Part shown: positions 51,078 to 61,061 of the stretch, in pieces
Position numbering within the stretch: position 1 is the first letter of the stretch
How the letters are laid out: every line of letters starts with the position of its first letter
Assembly (NCBI RefSeq): GCF_004000845.1
Contig: NZ_BIMA01000030.1
Location: 1-64,000 of the forward strand
DNA length: 64,000 nt
Reading direction: 5' to 3'
Source of the DNA: Paenibacillus koleovorans NBRC 103111
GTDB lineage: Bacteria; Bacillota; Bacilli; Paenibacillales; NBRC-103111
Position numbers and translations under genes: made by a program
The notes under the pieces: model-generated
Databases searched by the model: none
Told to the model about the DNA's origin: nothing
Seen by the model: the letters and a program-made list of their open reading frames with translations, nothing else

Positions 51078-54000
51078 CTAAATCAGATTCGACTTCTGCA
51101 ACAGCCGCTGGATGATCGCCGCAACCTCAGCCCGCGTGATGTTGGCTTTTGGCGCCAGCTCCGTGGCGCTTCGGCCGGAGATGAGGCCCGCTTGCAAGCT
51201 AGCGGCGATGCTGGCCTGCGCCCAATTCGAGGCCTGATTCGCATCCGCGAACGGACGCAACACCTCTAGCAACGTCCCAGAAGGCAGCTTCTCGCTCAGC
51301 TTAGTGAGCGCCATAGCTCTGGCGATCACGACCATCGCTTGCTCGCGCGTGATCTTGTCGTTCGGACGGAAGGTACCGTCCTCAAACCCGCTGATAAGAC
51401 GATACTCATAAGCGGTTCTGACCGCACCGTTGTACCAGTCTGATGCCTTCACGTCCGAGAACGGAACCGCTCCGCTCTCCAGCTTGAGTCCCAATCCCCT
51501 GACCACAATAGCCGCGAATTCGGCGCGGGTAATGTCTTGGTCTGGCTTGAATACATCCGGGCCAACGCCTTCAATGATCATACGCGAGCCCATATCGTTC
51601 ACCGCACGCTCCGCCCAATGGCTCTTCACGTCGCTGAATGTGCGGGTGTGCGAAACCAAGGAGTACGTGCTGTTGGTCAAGCTGTTGATTTTGGCGTAGT
51701 ACTTGCCGTCGATCACCACGATTTGGGTCGGAACATGACGAACGGTTCCATCCGGCTCGACCACGATCCCTGTCGTAATCTTTTTCGGATCTACACCGTC
51801 CGGAATCGCAATGGTTCGCTCCACATAGGTGTTGAACTTTGCGATTTCAATTGTTTTATCGCCATATGTGCCCTTAACGGAGAAGTTGAGCGGCGGGACC
51901 TCAATCGAGAAGCCTCCCTTTTCCGCCGAGTTGGTCGCGATCTTCACGGTATCCGCAGGCGGGACCGCGATTTCGATCGTCACCTTGATGTCTTGCAAGG
52001 CAATGCCTTGGCCGAGTTGCTCGGACACCGCTTGGATGTTGATCTGCAGCGCAGGCAGCGTATAAGTAGCTTGCTCGGTTTTGATTTCCAGCACCGCCTG
52101 TTTGTCTTCCAAGCTCTTCACAATTTGTCCGTTCAATTCCGCGATGACCACGTCGGACTTCGTATTCACAGGAACGGTAATGATCGCCCGATCACTCTCA
52201 GCCGCAAGCTTCTCTAGCAGCTTCTTCTGGTCCAGCGTTACGGTTGTTACGGTCTGGTCGTTCACTTTAGTCGTCGTTGCCGTTCCAGCCGATTCCGGCT
52301 TGCCGTTGACATAAATTTCACTGCTCTTGTTGTCCGTCTGCTGCGGTGGCTGCGGCTGCGGCTCCGGATCAGTCGGAGTCGTAATCGGTGGAGATGGGGC
52401 TATAGGCATAGCAACGACTTCATTGGATGCTGGACTGTCACCCCCGTCATTCGTCGCTTTTACCGCCAAATAATAGGTGACACCGTTCGTGAGCCCTGTC
52501 GCTAAGTAGCTATAAACCGAACCGCTGACTGTCGCCACTGCCGCTCCATAGCTTCCAGAACTCGTGCTCCTATAAATCTTGTAACCCGAAGCGCCGCTTA
52601 CTGCACTCCAGTTCAGAGTCGCGGTGCCATTCCCGACTATTGGCGAGTACAGCGTCGGCGCTCCAGGTGCCGGGGCTTGCGGCGTTGCGCTAACATCTGA
52701 GGAGAAGGCGCTCGTTCCGCCAGCGTCGCTCGCAGTAACGGCGAAGTAATAGGTCACTCCGTTCGTCAGCCCTGTTGCCGTGTAATAGGTTGCTCCGCTT
52801 ACCGTCGCCGCCGGACTGGATCCATAAGCTCCGGCTGATGTCCCCTGATAGACGTTGTAAGTGACGGTCCCAGAAACAGCGGTCCACACTAAGGAAACTA
52901 TACCATCGCCCGGGAACGCTGCAAGACCTGTAGGTGCTTGCGGTGCGGTAGGCGCTATCGGAGCCGGGTTCACGACCACGGACGCCACGCTGCTTGTTGC
53001 CTTCGCCGTCTTAAGGCCCGTTGCGTTGTTGTTGGTATTCGTGACGACTGCATAATAATAGGTCGCTCCAACTACGGTGGCCGGCGCTTCATACGTTGCC
53101 AGGGAAGCCCCTTCGATAGCGGTGCCCTCGCTCGCGCTGTCTACGCTGTTGCTATACCACTGGTAGCTCAGCACTCCCCCGTCGTAGACCGTCGCCGTCA
53201 CGCTTAAGGACGGATTCGGACTGTTCTGGCTCACGATCCGATTCACCGGCTGCGCCAGGATCGTCGGTATTTCGGCATGGCTCAGCGCGTTCACCGTTAC
53301 CGCTGCCGCTTGGCTCGTTGCAGTCGCCCGATTGAGTCCTGTAACGAGGTTGTTCGTACTCGTTACAACCGCATAATAATAAGTCGTTCCCGTGTGGGTG
53401 GTCGGTGCTTCGTACACGGAGCTTATGGCATCTTCGATCAGAGTGCCCCCGCTCGTGCCGGATGTCGTATTTTTGTACCACTGATACGACAATGCTCCTC
53501 CCTCGCTTACACTAGCCGTTACTTGCAAGACCGGACTAGTCGCACCTACCAATACGGTCGCATCCTGCGGCTGCGTATCGATGCTCGGCGCAGCTGTATC
53601 CGTCTGCCAAGCTGGCAAATAAGGATATCCGTTATTGCGCCTAGGATCGATCATCCATACATTGCCGAAGTCCCACCCACCAGCCGTATAAAGCGCCGAC
53701 GTCCTCATGCTTGTACTGGTTTGTTTCTGAGGTGCTTGACCGTTCGCGTTGCTGCCCGCCGAACTCGCTTGTCCAGTCGTCTCCGTATCATAGAAGCTGT
53801 TTTGGAAGGCCTTTCCGGACCCTTGATGACCGACCAACCCTCCTACGAAGGTAGTTCCCGTTACACGCCCAACCGCATAACTGTTGCTGGCGCTGAAGCT
53901 CATCATCATATCACCCATAAAATATCCAACAAGCCCGCCTACATAGCTGGTTCCTTTCACACTTCCCTTGGCAAAGGTATCGAAGATATCATGACTGCTT

Positions 54001-57000
54001 CCCGCAAGTCCGCCTACGAATTGATTCCCCGTCACATTGCTTAACGCAAAGCTTTTAGCGATCGTACTGTAATTTCGTCCAACCAAGCCGCCGACAAATT
54101 CGAGTGTTCCTACTACTTCTCCTGCTGCATAGCTTCCTCTGATCTGGCCACCATTGCTGCCGGTCAAGCCCCCTACGTTGCTGGTTCCCGATACTTTTCC
54201 TTCGGCGTAAGAGGTCTCGACTGTACCTGCATTATGACCGGCTAAACCTCCTACATATTGTTTACCCGTTACATTCACATTTTCCAGGCCCACATTCGCA
54301 ACCGTACCTTGCCAGGAGTTAAAGGCGAGGAGCCCGACATATTCCAGATACGGCCTGTTTATGTTGAGATTCGATATTTTATAGCCGTTGCCTTTGAAGG
54401 TTCCATTAAAAAATTCTAAAATTCCGTCCCCAATCGGCATCCAACCGCTCCCGCTCTCGTAGACACTCAAATCAATATCGGCCGTCAGTTTAAAATATTT
54501 CCCAGGATTCAAATTATTCCGAATCGAGTCCAACTGGCCTGCCGTAGCGATTAGATACGGATCCTGCTCGGTACCCGTCTGGCTAAAGCCCGCTACTGCC
54601 TGAAGCGACGTCGCATCCGCGTAACCGGTTGCCTTGACTCGAACGGTATTGTTGCCCTGCGACAGAACACCTGCTGCCAACGTTAGCATGCCGGGGCTGA
54701 ACGTGTAATCTCGCCCTGCCACTAGCGTTCCGGTCATCGTCGACGGCGTCTCGATTGTGATCGATGTGATCGCTCCGCGCCAAGCCGCATCGTCGGCGAA
54801 CGTGAGCTCGATTGTATGGGACAAATCGGCATTCGTCGAATCGGCCGTCACTGTAGGCGAAGAAGCCGACGCGTTCACCGTGACCGCGACCGCGTTGCTC
54901 TTGGTTGTCGCCGTTTGGCTTCCCGTTGCGCGGCTGCTCGTATTGGTCACAGCCACATAATAGTAAGCTGTACCTGCCGTCTCAGTGGGTACCCTATAGA
55001 AGGCGCCGGTTGCTGCATCAATCGGCGTACCTCCCGAATTGCTGTCGCTCGTATGGCTGAACCACTGGTAGCTTAGCGTCCCGCCATCGGATACACTGGC
55101 TTGCGTGTTGAGCGTCGGGCCGCCGGAGTACTGAAACACAGTCCCCCCCTCCGGCTGCGTTCCGATGACCGGGGCGACCGCGTCGTGAACAAGCGCCTGC
55201 AGGTACGGATACCCGTTATTCCGGGAGGAGTCTATTCCCCATACCCCGTTAAAATCCCATGAATGTCCATCTTCAGTATAAAGCTGCAAGGTTTTCATGT
55301 TGGCCGTAGGTTGATCTTGACCATAACCATAATTGCCTGCCGATGCCGTTTGCCCCGTTGTTTCTATATCATAGAAGACGCTATACAGAGACCAGCCCCC
55401 GCCTTTCGAACCAAGCAAGCCGCCGATATAACTGCCGCTTCCTGTCACACTCCCCGTGGCGTAAGCGCGATTGATTTGGAAACTAGCGGCCGAGCCGACC
55501 AAGCCACCGACATAGTCGCTCCCTGCAACACTCCCCGTGGAGAAGCTATCGCTAATGTTGCTTTCATGAATACCGACAAGTCCGCCGACATTTTCGTAGC
55601 CTCTTACGCTTCCTGTCGCGTAGCTGCCGCTGATTGCCCCTTGGCTGTAACCGACCAAGCCCCCTACCCCGTTAGAGCTGCTCGTTACATCTCCGGTTGC
55701 GTAGCTGCCGCTGATTGGCCCTTGGCTCATTCCGACCAATCCGCCGATTGAGCCGGTCCCGATGACGGTTGCCGTGGAGTAGCTGCCGCTGATCGATCCT
55801 TCGCTCTTGCCAACCAAGCCGCCTGCATAACCTCCGCCTGCTGTTACGGTTACCGTTCCCGTAGCGGAGCTGCCGCTGAGCTGTCCCTTGCTATAGCCTA
55901 CCAAACCGCCTAAATAACCGGAGGTTCCTTTTACACTCCCCGCAACATGGCTGTCCACGATCGTTCCGTCATTTTGCCCGGCCAACCCGCCTACATAACT
56001 TTCCCCGCTAATTGTTACATGGTCCATGTGTATATTCGAAACGGTGCCGTTCAAGGAAATAGAACCGAACAATCCGGCATAGCTTGAGTTGCGACTGATT
56101 GTCAAATTGGTGATGGTATGCCCGTCTCCTTCAAAAACGCCTTCAAACGGCGAATCGTTGTCCCCGATCGGCAACCAACCCCCTCCTGCCTGATACAAGC
56201 CCAAATCGATATCTGCCGTGAGCTTGAAATAGGTTCCGGAGGCCAGATGGTTTCTGACCGAATGAAGCTGGCCGGCGGTTGCGATGAGGAAGGGATCTTG
56301 CTCGGTGCCCGTTTGGCTGAATCCCCTTACTGGCTGAACCAGATTAACGTTACTATAGCCGGCCGCCTTGACCGTGACATCATTGTCGCCCTCGGACAGC
56401 ACGCCTGCTTTTATCGTGATCGTGCCGGCGCCGACCGTGTAATCCGTCCCTGCTCTGAGCTTCGCCGTTCCAGCTGTCACCGTCTTGATTGCGCCGCGCC
56501 ACGCTGCGTCGTCCGCGAATGTAAGCTTGATATCGTGCGTCAAATCGGCGTCCGCAGCATCGTCGGCAATCAATGTTGGCGCGGGTAGAACATTTCCATA
56601 GCTCATTACGGTTGCGACGCCGTTCTCCGAATCCCATATTGCTGCATACGGGGTGCCGTTCGATACATAAAACGACGAAATCCTCCCCGCTGTTAAACCG
56701 TTGCTGCTCAAGGTCGTCCATTCGTCGCCGTCGTACATCCTCACAACGGCTTTCGGGCCGCTCCTCCCTCTTCTTGTTCTCCCGTCTTCCGTATAGGCTA
56801 CATAGGGAGTTCCATTATAGATAAACAAGGAGGTGCCCATCTCCGACGACGAATCGGCTCCAGCATCGCCGACACTTACCCAGCTGTCGCTGGTGCTGTC
56901 ATACTTCTTCACAACCGCTTTCGTGACCTCCGCCACATCATCGTAATCCCCATAGGCTACATAAGGAGTGCCTTTATACATATACAAGGAAATCCCGTTC

Positions 57001-57743
57001 GCCTGGCGACCATCCGAGACGTTGGTATCTCTTCCCACGGTTACCCAATCGGAGCCGTCGAATGTTTTGACCACGGCCGCACCGTTGTTATCCGAATAAG
57101 CCACATAGGGTTTGCCTTCATTCACAAAAAAGGTTGCCGTATCCACCGAATTCGCCGATGCGGCGCCGCCCAAAGGGCTCCAATCGCTCCCGTCATACTT
57201 CATCACGACGGCTTTCCAATCGTTTCCGTCACTCGAATAGGCCACATAAGGAGAACCGTTATACACACTGAATGAAAAGATCGCTGACTGGTCCGCTATA
57301 GATCCGGCATTTCCCACGGTCACCCACTTGCTTCCGTCATACTTCATCACGGTCGCTTTATAGCCGTTCCCGCCATCCGAAAATGCCACATAGGGGGTGC
57401 CGCCATACACCTGCAGTGCAATGCCGCTCGCCGCACCTGCGCTAAATCCGGCGCTTCCTACGGTCACCCAGCCACTGCCGTCATGCCTTTTCACCGTGGC
57501 CTTGTTGTCATTCCCCTTGTCCGAATAAGCCACATACGGTGTGCCATTGTATACATATAACCGTGCCGCCCCAGAAAACCCGGTCTCGCCTACTTCCAGC
57601 CAACCCTGCGCAGCCGCATCGTCCGCTTTTGCCTTAGCTCCATTGGATGCCATTAGTCCCGGAATCCCCGCCACTATCAAGAGCATAGCCAGGATCATGA
57701 GCGCAGCCTTATAGCATAGCGTTTGTATCCCTTCCCGTCGCAT
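51078..57743 (-). CDS. Giant SLH-anchored surface protein
   Basis: 2221 aa from the ATG at 57743, after GGAGGATACAGCA. Seen in order: signal peptide. Seven or so propeller-like repeats ending YVAYSDGGN-type (to about 385). A DUF1533/HID-like domain (about 391-471). GLUG repeats (GGLVGxSxGxIxGSYATG, to about 850). An Ig-like domain, then a second DUF1533 and a second GLUG block (to about 1370). Two more Ig-like domains, two fibronectin-III domains (about 1594-1788) and a beta-rich region. Three SLH domains end it (FSDVKSHWAERAV, FSDVKASDWYNGAV, FADANQASNWAQASI). Known: SLH binds pyruvylated wall polymer. Adhesin role inferred. Confidence 0.88.
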   Translation of the reverse strand: MRREGIQTLCYKAALMILAMLLIVAGIPGLMASNGAKAKADDAAAQGWLEVGETGFSGAARLYVYNGTPYVAYSDKGNDNKATVKRHDGSGWVTVGSAGFSAGAASGIALQVYGGTPYVAFSDGGNGYKATVMKYDGSKWVTVGNAGSIADQSAIFSFSVYNGSPYVAYSSDGNDWKAVVMKYDGSDWSPLGGAASANSVDTATFFVNEGKPYVAYSDNNGAAVVKTFDGSDWVTVGRDTNVSDGRQANGISLYMYKGTPYVAYGDYDDVAEVTKAVVKKYDSTSDSWVSVGDAGADSSSEMGTSLFIYNGTPYVAYTEDGRTRRGRSGPKAVVRMYDGDEWTTLSSNGLTAGRISSFYVSNGTPYAAIWDSENGVATVMSYGNVLPAPTLIADDAADADLTHDIKLTFADDAAWRGAIKTVTAGTAKLRAGTDYTVGAGTITIKAGVLSEGDNDVTVKAAGYSNVNLVQPVRGFSQTGTEQDPFLIATAGQLHSVRNHLASGTYFKLTADIDLGLYQAGGGWLPIGDNDSPFEGVFEGDGHTITNLTISRNSSYAGLFGSISLNGTVSNIHMDHVTISGESYVGGLAGQNDGTIVDSHVAGSVKGTSGYLGGLVGYSKGQLSGSSATGTVTVTAGGGYAGGLVGKSEGSISGSYSTATVIGTGSIGGLVGMSQGPISGSYATGDVTSSSNGVGGLVGYSQGAISGSYATGSVRGYENVGGLVGIHESNISDSFSTGSVAGSDYVGGLVGSAASFQINRAYATGSVTGSGSYIGGLLGSKGGGWSLYSVFYDIETTGQTASAGNYGYGQDQPTANMKTLQLYTEDGHSWDFNGVWGIDSSRNNGYPYLQALVHDAVAPVIGTQPEGGTVFQYSGGPTLNTQASVSDGGTLSYQWFSHTSDSNSGGTPIDAATGAFYRVPTETAGTAYYYVAVTNTSSRATGSQTATTKSNAVAVTVNASASSPTVTADSTNADLSHTIELTFADDAAWRGAITSITIETPSTMTGTLVAGRDYTFSPGMLTLAAGVLSQGNNTVRVKATGYADATSLQAVAGFSQTGTEQDPYLIATAGQLDSIRNNLNPGKYFKLTADIDLSVYESGSGWMPIGDGILEFFNGTFKGNGYKISNLNINRPYLEYVGLLAFNSWQGTVANVGLENVNVTGKQYVGGLAGHNAGTVETSYAEGKVSGTSNVGGLTGSNGGQIRGSYAAGEVVGTLEFVGGLVGRNYSTIAKSFALSNVTGNQFVGGLAGSSHDIFDTFAKGSVKGTSYVGGLVGYFMGDMMMSFSASNSYAVGRVTGTTFVGGLVGHQGSGKAFQNSFYDTETTGQASSAGSNANGQAPQKQTSTSMRTSALYTAGGWDFGNVWMIDPRRNNGYPYLPAWQTDTAAPSIDTQPQDATVLVGATSPVLQVTASVSEGGALSYQWYKNTTSGTSGGTLIEDAISSVYEAPTTHTGTTYYYAVVTSTNNLVTGLNRATATSQAAAVTVNALSHAEIPTILAQPVNRIVSQNSPNPSLSVTATVYDGGVLSYQWYSNSVDSASEGTAIEGASLATYEAPATVVGATYYYAVVTNTNNNATGLKTAKATSSVASVVVNPAPIAPTAPQAPTGLAAFPGDGIVSLVWTAVSGTVTYNVYQGTSAGAYGSSPAATVSGATYYTATGLTNGVTYYFAVTASDAGGTSAFSSDVSATPQAPAPGAPTLYSPIVGNGTATLNWSAVSGASGYKIYRSTSSGSYGAAVATVSGSVYSYLATGLTNGVTYYLAVKATNDGGDSPASNEVVAMPIAPSPPITTPTDPEPQPQPPQQTDNKSSEIYVNGKPESAGTATTTKVNDQTVTTVTLDQKKLLEKLAAESDRAIITVPVNTKSDVVIAELNGQIVKSLEDKQAVLEIKTEQATYTLPALQINIQAVSEQLGQGIALQDIKVTIEIAVPPADTVKIATNSAEKGGFSIEVPPLNFSVKGTYGDKTIEIAKFNTYVERTIAIPDGVDPKKITTGIVVEPDGTVRHVPTQIVVIDGKYYAKINSLTNSTYSLVSHTRTFSDVKSHWAERAVNDMGSRMIIEGVGPDVFKPDQDITRAEFAAIVVRGLGLKLESGAVPFSDVKASDWYNGAVRTAYEYRLISGFEDGTFRPNDKITREQAMVVIARAMALTKLSEKLPSGTLLEVLRPFADANQASNWAQASIAASLQAGLISGRSATELAPKANITRAEVAAIIQRLLQKSNLI

Positions 57744-57789
57744 TGCTGTATCCTCCAATATAGGACCAAAGTCCTTGCTTTGAATCTTG

Positions 57790-57821
57790 ATTATACATGA
57801 CCATCGACGGAAAAGAGTCAA
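57790..57821 (-). promoter_or_regulatory. Possible promoter of the SLH gene
   Basis: On the minus strand TTGACT, then TATAAT, but the spacer is 20 nt, longer than usual. Weak call. Confidence 0.35.
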
Positions 57822-57850
57822 ACTAAAGTTGTAGAAAACGCGAAAACGCT

Positions 57851-57880
57851 AAAAAAAGCCGTCCTTGCGGACAAGCTTTC
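57851..57880 (-). terminator. Terminator of the response-regulator gene
   Basis: On the minus strand AGCTTGTCC, loop GCAA, GGACGGCT (one bulge), followed by seven T. Confidence 0.75.
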
Positions 57881-57888
57881 TGGCACTC

Positions 57889-58509
57889 CTATTCGATCCA
57901 TTTCATTTCTCGAGCCTTGGCAATTGCCTGGCCTCGCCGCTTCACCCCGAGCTTGCCATATAAACGGAACACATGGGTTTTCACCGTAGCCTCCGTGATC
58001 CCGAATCGAACGGCGATTTCTCCATTGGACAAGCCGTCGGCCAGCGCATGCAACATCTCCGTTTCACGGCTCGTCAGCGGCTCGGCAGCCGTGGCTGTCG
58101 AGGTTGGCGCCTTAAGGGCAGCCCCGGGTGCAGCGTCGCCGCCGTTCCGATGCGTTTTCCTCAGCTTCTCAAGCGTCACGGCCATCCTCTCCGCGGTCAC
58201 CGGCTTCAGCAAATAATCCAGCGCGTTTAATTCGAATGCTCGCACGGCATAGTCGTCAAAAGCGGTGACAAAAACAACTTTGATGGAGTCATCGAGTTCG
58301 TGGAGCAGGCTGGACAGCCTCATTCCGTTAATTTCCGGCATGGAGATATCCAGAAAAGCGATATCGATCCGATTCTCCTTCACATAGTCATAAGCTTGGA
58401 GCGGACCCAAAAAAGTGCGGCAAATTTCGATTTCCTTACTCGCAACCAGCACCTTTTCGAGCCATTTGACCAACAATTCTTCGTCATCCACAATAATCGC
58501 CCGAAACAT
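57889..58509 (-). CDS. LuxR-type response regulator
   Basis: 206 aa. Seen: receiver domain (IIVDDEELLVKWL; Asp54 in FLDISMPEINGM; Lys106-type LDYLLKPV) and a C-terminal LuxR/NarL HTH (LTSRETEMLHALADGLSNGEIAVRFGITEATVKTHVFRLYGKLGVKRRGQA read in parts). A receiver resembling LytR but with a LuxR output. Its gene follows the sensor kinase by 3 nt. Target unknown; the SLH surface gene is next downstream on the same strand. Confidence 0.88.
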   Translation of the reverse strand: MFRAIIVDDEELLVKWLEKVLVASKEIEICRTFLGPLQAYDYVKENRIDIAFLDISMPEINGMRLSSLLHELDDSIKVVFVTAFDDYAVRAFELNALDYLLKPVTAERMAVTLEKLRKTHRNGGDAAPGAALKAPTSTATAAEPLTSRETEMLHALADGLSNGEIAVRFGITEATVKTHVFRLYGKLGVKRRGQAIAKAREMKWIE

Positions 58510-58512
58510 ATG

Positions 58513-59721
58513 TCAACCCCCCGTCTGCTTGCTCGGCCTTGCGGGAATATCAAAGGAAATCTTCGTGCCTGCTCCCTCCGCGCTCTCCACCCGAATGCTT
58601 TTCCCATAAAGAAGCTGGTACCGTTTCCGGATGTTCCATAACCCGATCCCTTCTTCCTTGCCATCGGAACCCAGGACCTCGTTCTGTTTCTCGGGGCTCA
58701 TCCCGCAGCCGTTATCTTCAACTGTAAATCGGACAATCCCGTCCGCTTCTTGCTGGATCGATACTTTGACGGTCCCCCCGCTTGCATTCGACATCAGGCC
58801 GTGCCGGATCGCGTTCTCCACCAGTGGCTGCACCATCAGCGGGGGGAGCAGAACATCCGGATCGGCATCCACTTTGAACTCCACGTTCAAGCGGTCGCCG
58901 AAACGCGTTTTTTCGATATGGAGATAAGCTTTCACCAGCTCCAGCTCGTTTCCGATCGTCGTAAGCGAATCGAGTTTTTTGAAATGAAAGCTGCCTCTCA
59001 AATATTGCGAAAGGCTTAGAGTTAGGTCTTGCGCTTTCTTGGGTTCATCGATGCACAAAGCAGCTATGGAGTTCAAGGCATTGTGCAGGAAGTGGGGTTT
59101 GATCTGCGAGCGCAAAAAGGCTATCTCCGCATCCTGCGTCTTCCGAATCATTTCCCTTATCGTTTCATTTAGCGTAATGAAGAACAATAGAGCCGCCACA
59201 TTCACTACAATATGAATATTATGGATCTTTACAACATCCAGGAAGGCAATCCCTCTGACCCATGTCACCGACAGTATCCCGACAAAGCTGTACCAGACCA
59301 GCAGGAGCAATGCCAGCTGCATCCTTTTGTTCTTCTTCTTGGTTCTGAGGAAATACCTTTGAAAAAACAATATAACCGGCATGCTGATCAAAAGAGTTAT
59401 CGTCGTTGTATACAACCCCATATCAATTCCAATATAGAACCGATAGAGGAGGATAATCGCCGTTAGAATAAGACCCGTACTCCACCCGCCGTATAGGGTC
59501 CCCATCAGCAACGGGATAATTCGAATATCGATCCTGTAGTCGGGGGTAATCGGAGCGGGAAAGGTCATACATAGCAGAATGGACAACCCAAACAGGACGG
59601 CTAACACTACCTTTTCACTCTTGTACCCGGACCTCTCCGCAAAAAAGATTTGATATGTGAAGATCAACGTTGTAATGATCGCCAGCTGCAGCATAAAGTC
59701 TTTGAAAAACGGCAAGCTCAT
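58513..59721 (-). CDS. LytS-like sensor histidine kinase
   Basis: 402 aa. Seen: five to six N-terminal membrane helices with the 5TMR-LYT motif (PLLMGTLYGGWSTGLILTAIILLYRFYIG read in parts). A His_kinase block follows with phospho-His210 (SQIKPHFLHNALNSI), then an ATPase domain (PLVENAIRHGLM, VEDNGCGM, GIGLWNIRKRYQLLYG). Known: relatives sense membrane or wall state or small metabolites. It pairs with the LuxR-type regulator downstream. The signal is unknown. Confidence 0.88.
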   Translation of the reverse strand: MSLPFFKDFMLQLAIITTLIFTYQIFFAERSGYKSEKVVLAVLFGLSILLCMTFPAPITPDYRIDIRIIPLLMGTLYGGWSTGLILTAIILLYRFYIGIDMGLYTTTITLLISMPVILFFQRYFLRTKKKNKRMQLALLLLVWYSFVGILSVTWVRGIAFLDVVKIHNIHIVVNVAALLFFITLNETIREMIRKTQDAEIAFLRSQIKPHFLHNALNSIAALCIDEPKKAQDLTLSLSQYLRGSFHFKKLDSLTTIGNELELVKAYLHIEKTRFGDRLNVEFKVDADPDVLLPPLMVQPLVENAIRHGLMSNASGGTVKVSIQQEADGIVRFTVEDNGCGMSPEKQNEVLGSDGKEEGIGLWNIRKRYQLLYGKSIRVESAEGAGTKISFDIPARPSKQTGG

Positions 59722-59800
59722 CCCATCACCCTATCCACAAATTCGCCATCCTTCTAGCTAATTCGACTCTTCTCCTGAAACTCCTGTTCCAGGGGAGCAC

Positions 59801-59829
59801 GCAAAAAGGGCCAGCGCTAGGCTGACCCT
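59801..59829 (-). terminator. Terminator of the ABC ATPase gene
   Basis: On the minus strand AGGGTCAGC, loop CTAGC, GCTGGCCCT (one G-T pair), then TTTTTGC. Confidence 0.8.
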
Positions 59830-59849
59830 CGGTTTGTTCGAAATGTGTA

Positions 59850-60971
59850 TTAGCTCAAGAAGATGTTGCTCTCGGTTTCTTTGTCGAACACATGGACTTT
59901 GTTCATATCGAACGCCAGCTTCACGCTCATGCCGTCCTTGAAGGACGTACGGGAGTTCAGACGGGCAACGACAGGGTTTGGTCCGATGCCGTTCAGGTAC
60001 AATTGCATTTCGTGACCGAGGTTCTCCACTACTTCGATGTTCCCGGTTACGATGCTGTTCGGGGACCCTTCCAGGAATACCGGCTCGTCGTGCAGGTCTT
60101 CCGGACGAATACCGAATACGACTTCTTTGTTGATGTAGCCCTTTTCTTTCAGTACTTGCGCTTTACCGTCCGGCAATACTACGTCTACGCCAGGAGCCTT
60201 GAAGCGGACTTGGCCATTCGACTCGGATACGTTGCCTGTGATGAAGTTCATCGAAGGCGATCCGATAAAGCCGGCCACGTACATGTTTACAGGGTAGTTA
60301 TAGATTTCTTCAGGAGTAGCAGCTTGTTGAATGATCCCTTGGTGCATAACGACGATCCGGTCGCCCATGGTCATAGCTTCCGTCTGGTCATGCGTTACAT
60401 AGATGATAGTCGTTTCCAGACGCTTGTGCAGCTTGTTGATCTCAGCGCGCATCTGTACGCGAAGTTTGGCGTCCAAGTTGGAGAGCGGTTCATCCATCAA
60501 GAATACTTGAGGATCACGGACGATTGCGCGGCCCAAGGCAACACGCTGACGCTGACCGCCGGAGAGAGCCTTCGGCTTGCGGTCGAGCAAAACTTCGATA
60601 TCAAGGATCTTAGCCGCTTGACGAACGCGTGCGTCGATCTCGGCTTTCTTGAACTTACGCAGCTTCAAACCGAATGCCATGTTCTGATACACGTTCATAT
60701 GCGGGTATAGGGCATAGGATTGGAATACCATCGCGATGTCGCGGTCTTTAGGAGCCACGTCATTCACCAGACGGTCGCCGATGTAGAGCTCGCCGGAAGT
60801 AATCTCTTCCAGACCTGCGATCATACGGAGCGTAGTGGATTTCCCGCAACCGGATGCACCTACCAGTACCAAGAACTCTTTGTCCTTGATCTCAAGGTTG
60901 AAGTCTTTTACAGTAGATTCCGCAGCGCCAGGATATTTCTTCACGACATGTGATAAGCGTACGCCTGCCAT
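59850..60971 (-). CDS. Carbohydrate ABC importer ATPase (MsmX/UgpC type)
   Basis: 373 aa. Seen: Walker A GASGCGKST, Q-loop, signature LSGGQRQRVALGRA, Walker B VFLMDEPLSNLDA, and C-terminal TOBE-like domain (GIRPEDLHDEPV, RLNSRTSFKDGMSVKLAFD). Known: one MsmX-type ATPase serves many sugar importers in Bacillus and Paenibacillus. It stands alone with its own promoter and terminator, which fits a shared ATPase; the orphan lipoprotein at 37350 may use it. Confidence 0.9.
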   Translation of the reverse strand: MAGVRLSHVVKKYPGAAESTVKDFNLEIKDKEFLVLVGASGCGKSTTLRMIAGLEEITSGELYIGDRLVNDVAPKDRDIAMVFQSYALYPHMNVYQNMAFGLKLRKFKKAEIDARVRQAAKILDIEVLLDRKPKALSGGQRQRVALGRAIVRDPQVFLMDEPLSNLDAKLRVQMRAEINKLHKRLETTIIYVTHDQTEAMTMGDRIVVMHQGIIQQAATPEEIYNYPVNMYVAGFIGSPSMNFITGNVSESNGQVRFKAPGVDVVLPDGKAQVLKEKGYINKEVVFGIRPEDLHDEPVFLEGSPNSIVTGNIEVVENLGHEMQLYLNGIGPNPVVARLNSRTSFKDGMSVKLAFDMNKVHVFDKETESNIFLS

Positions 60972-60989
60972 GGTTAATTCCCCCTAATA

Positions 60990-61018
60990 GTTATAAATAA
61001 GTCATAGACCTATCTTAA
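60990..61018 (-). promoter_or_regulatory. Sigma-A promoter of the ABC ATPase gene
   Basis: On the minus strand TTAAGA, 17-nt spacer, TATAAC, 19 nt before the start codon ATG at 60971 (AGGGGG between). Confidence 0.65.
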
Positions 61019-61061
61019 CCTACCTCTTATCCCATGACTATGCACATAGCTCACAAAAAAA

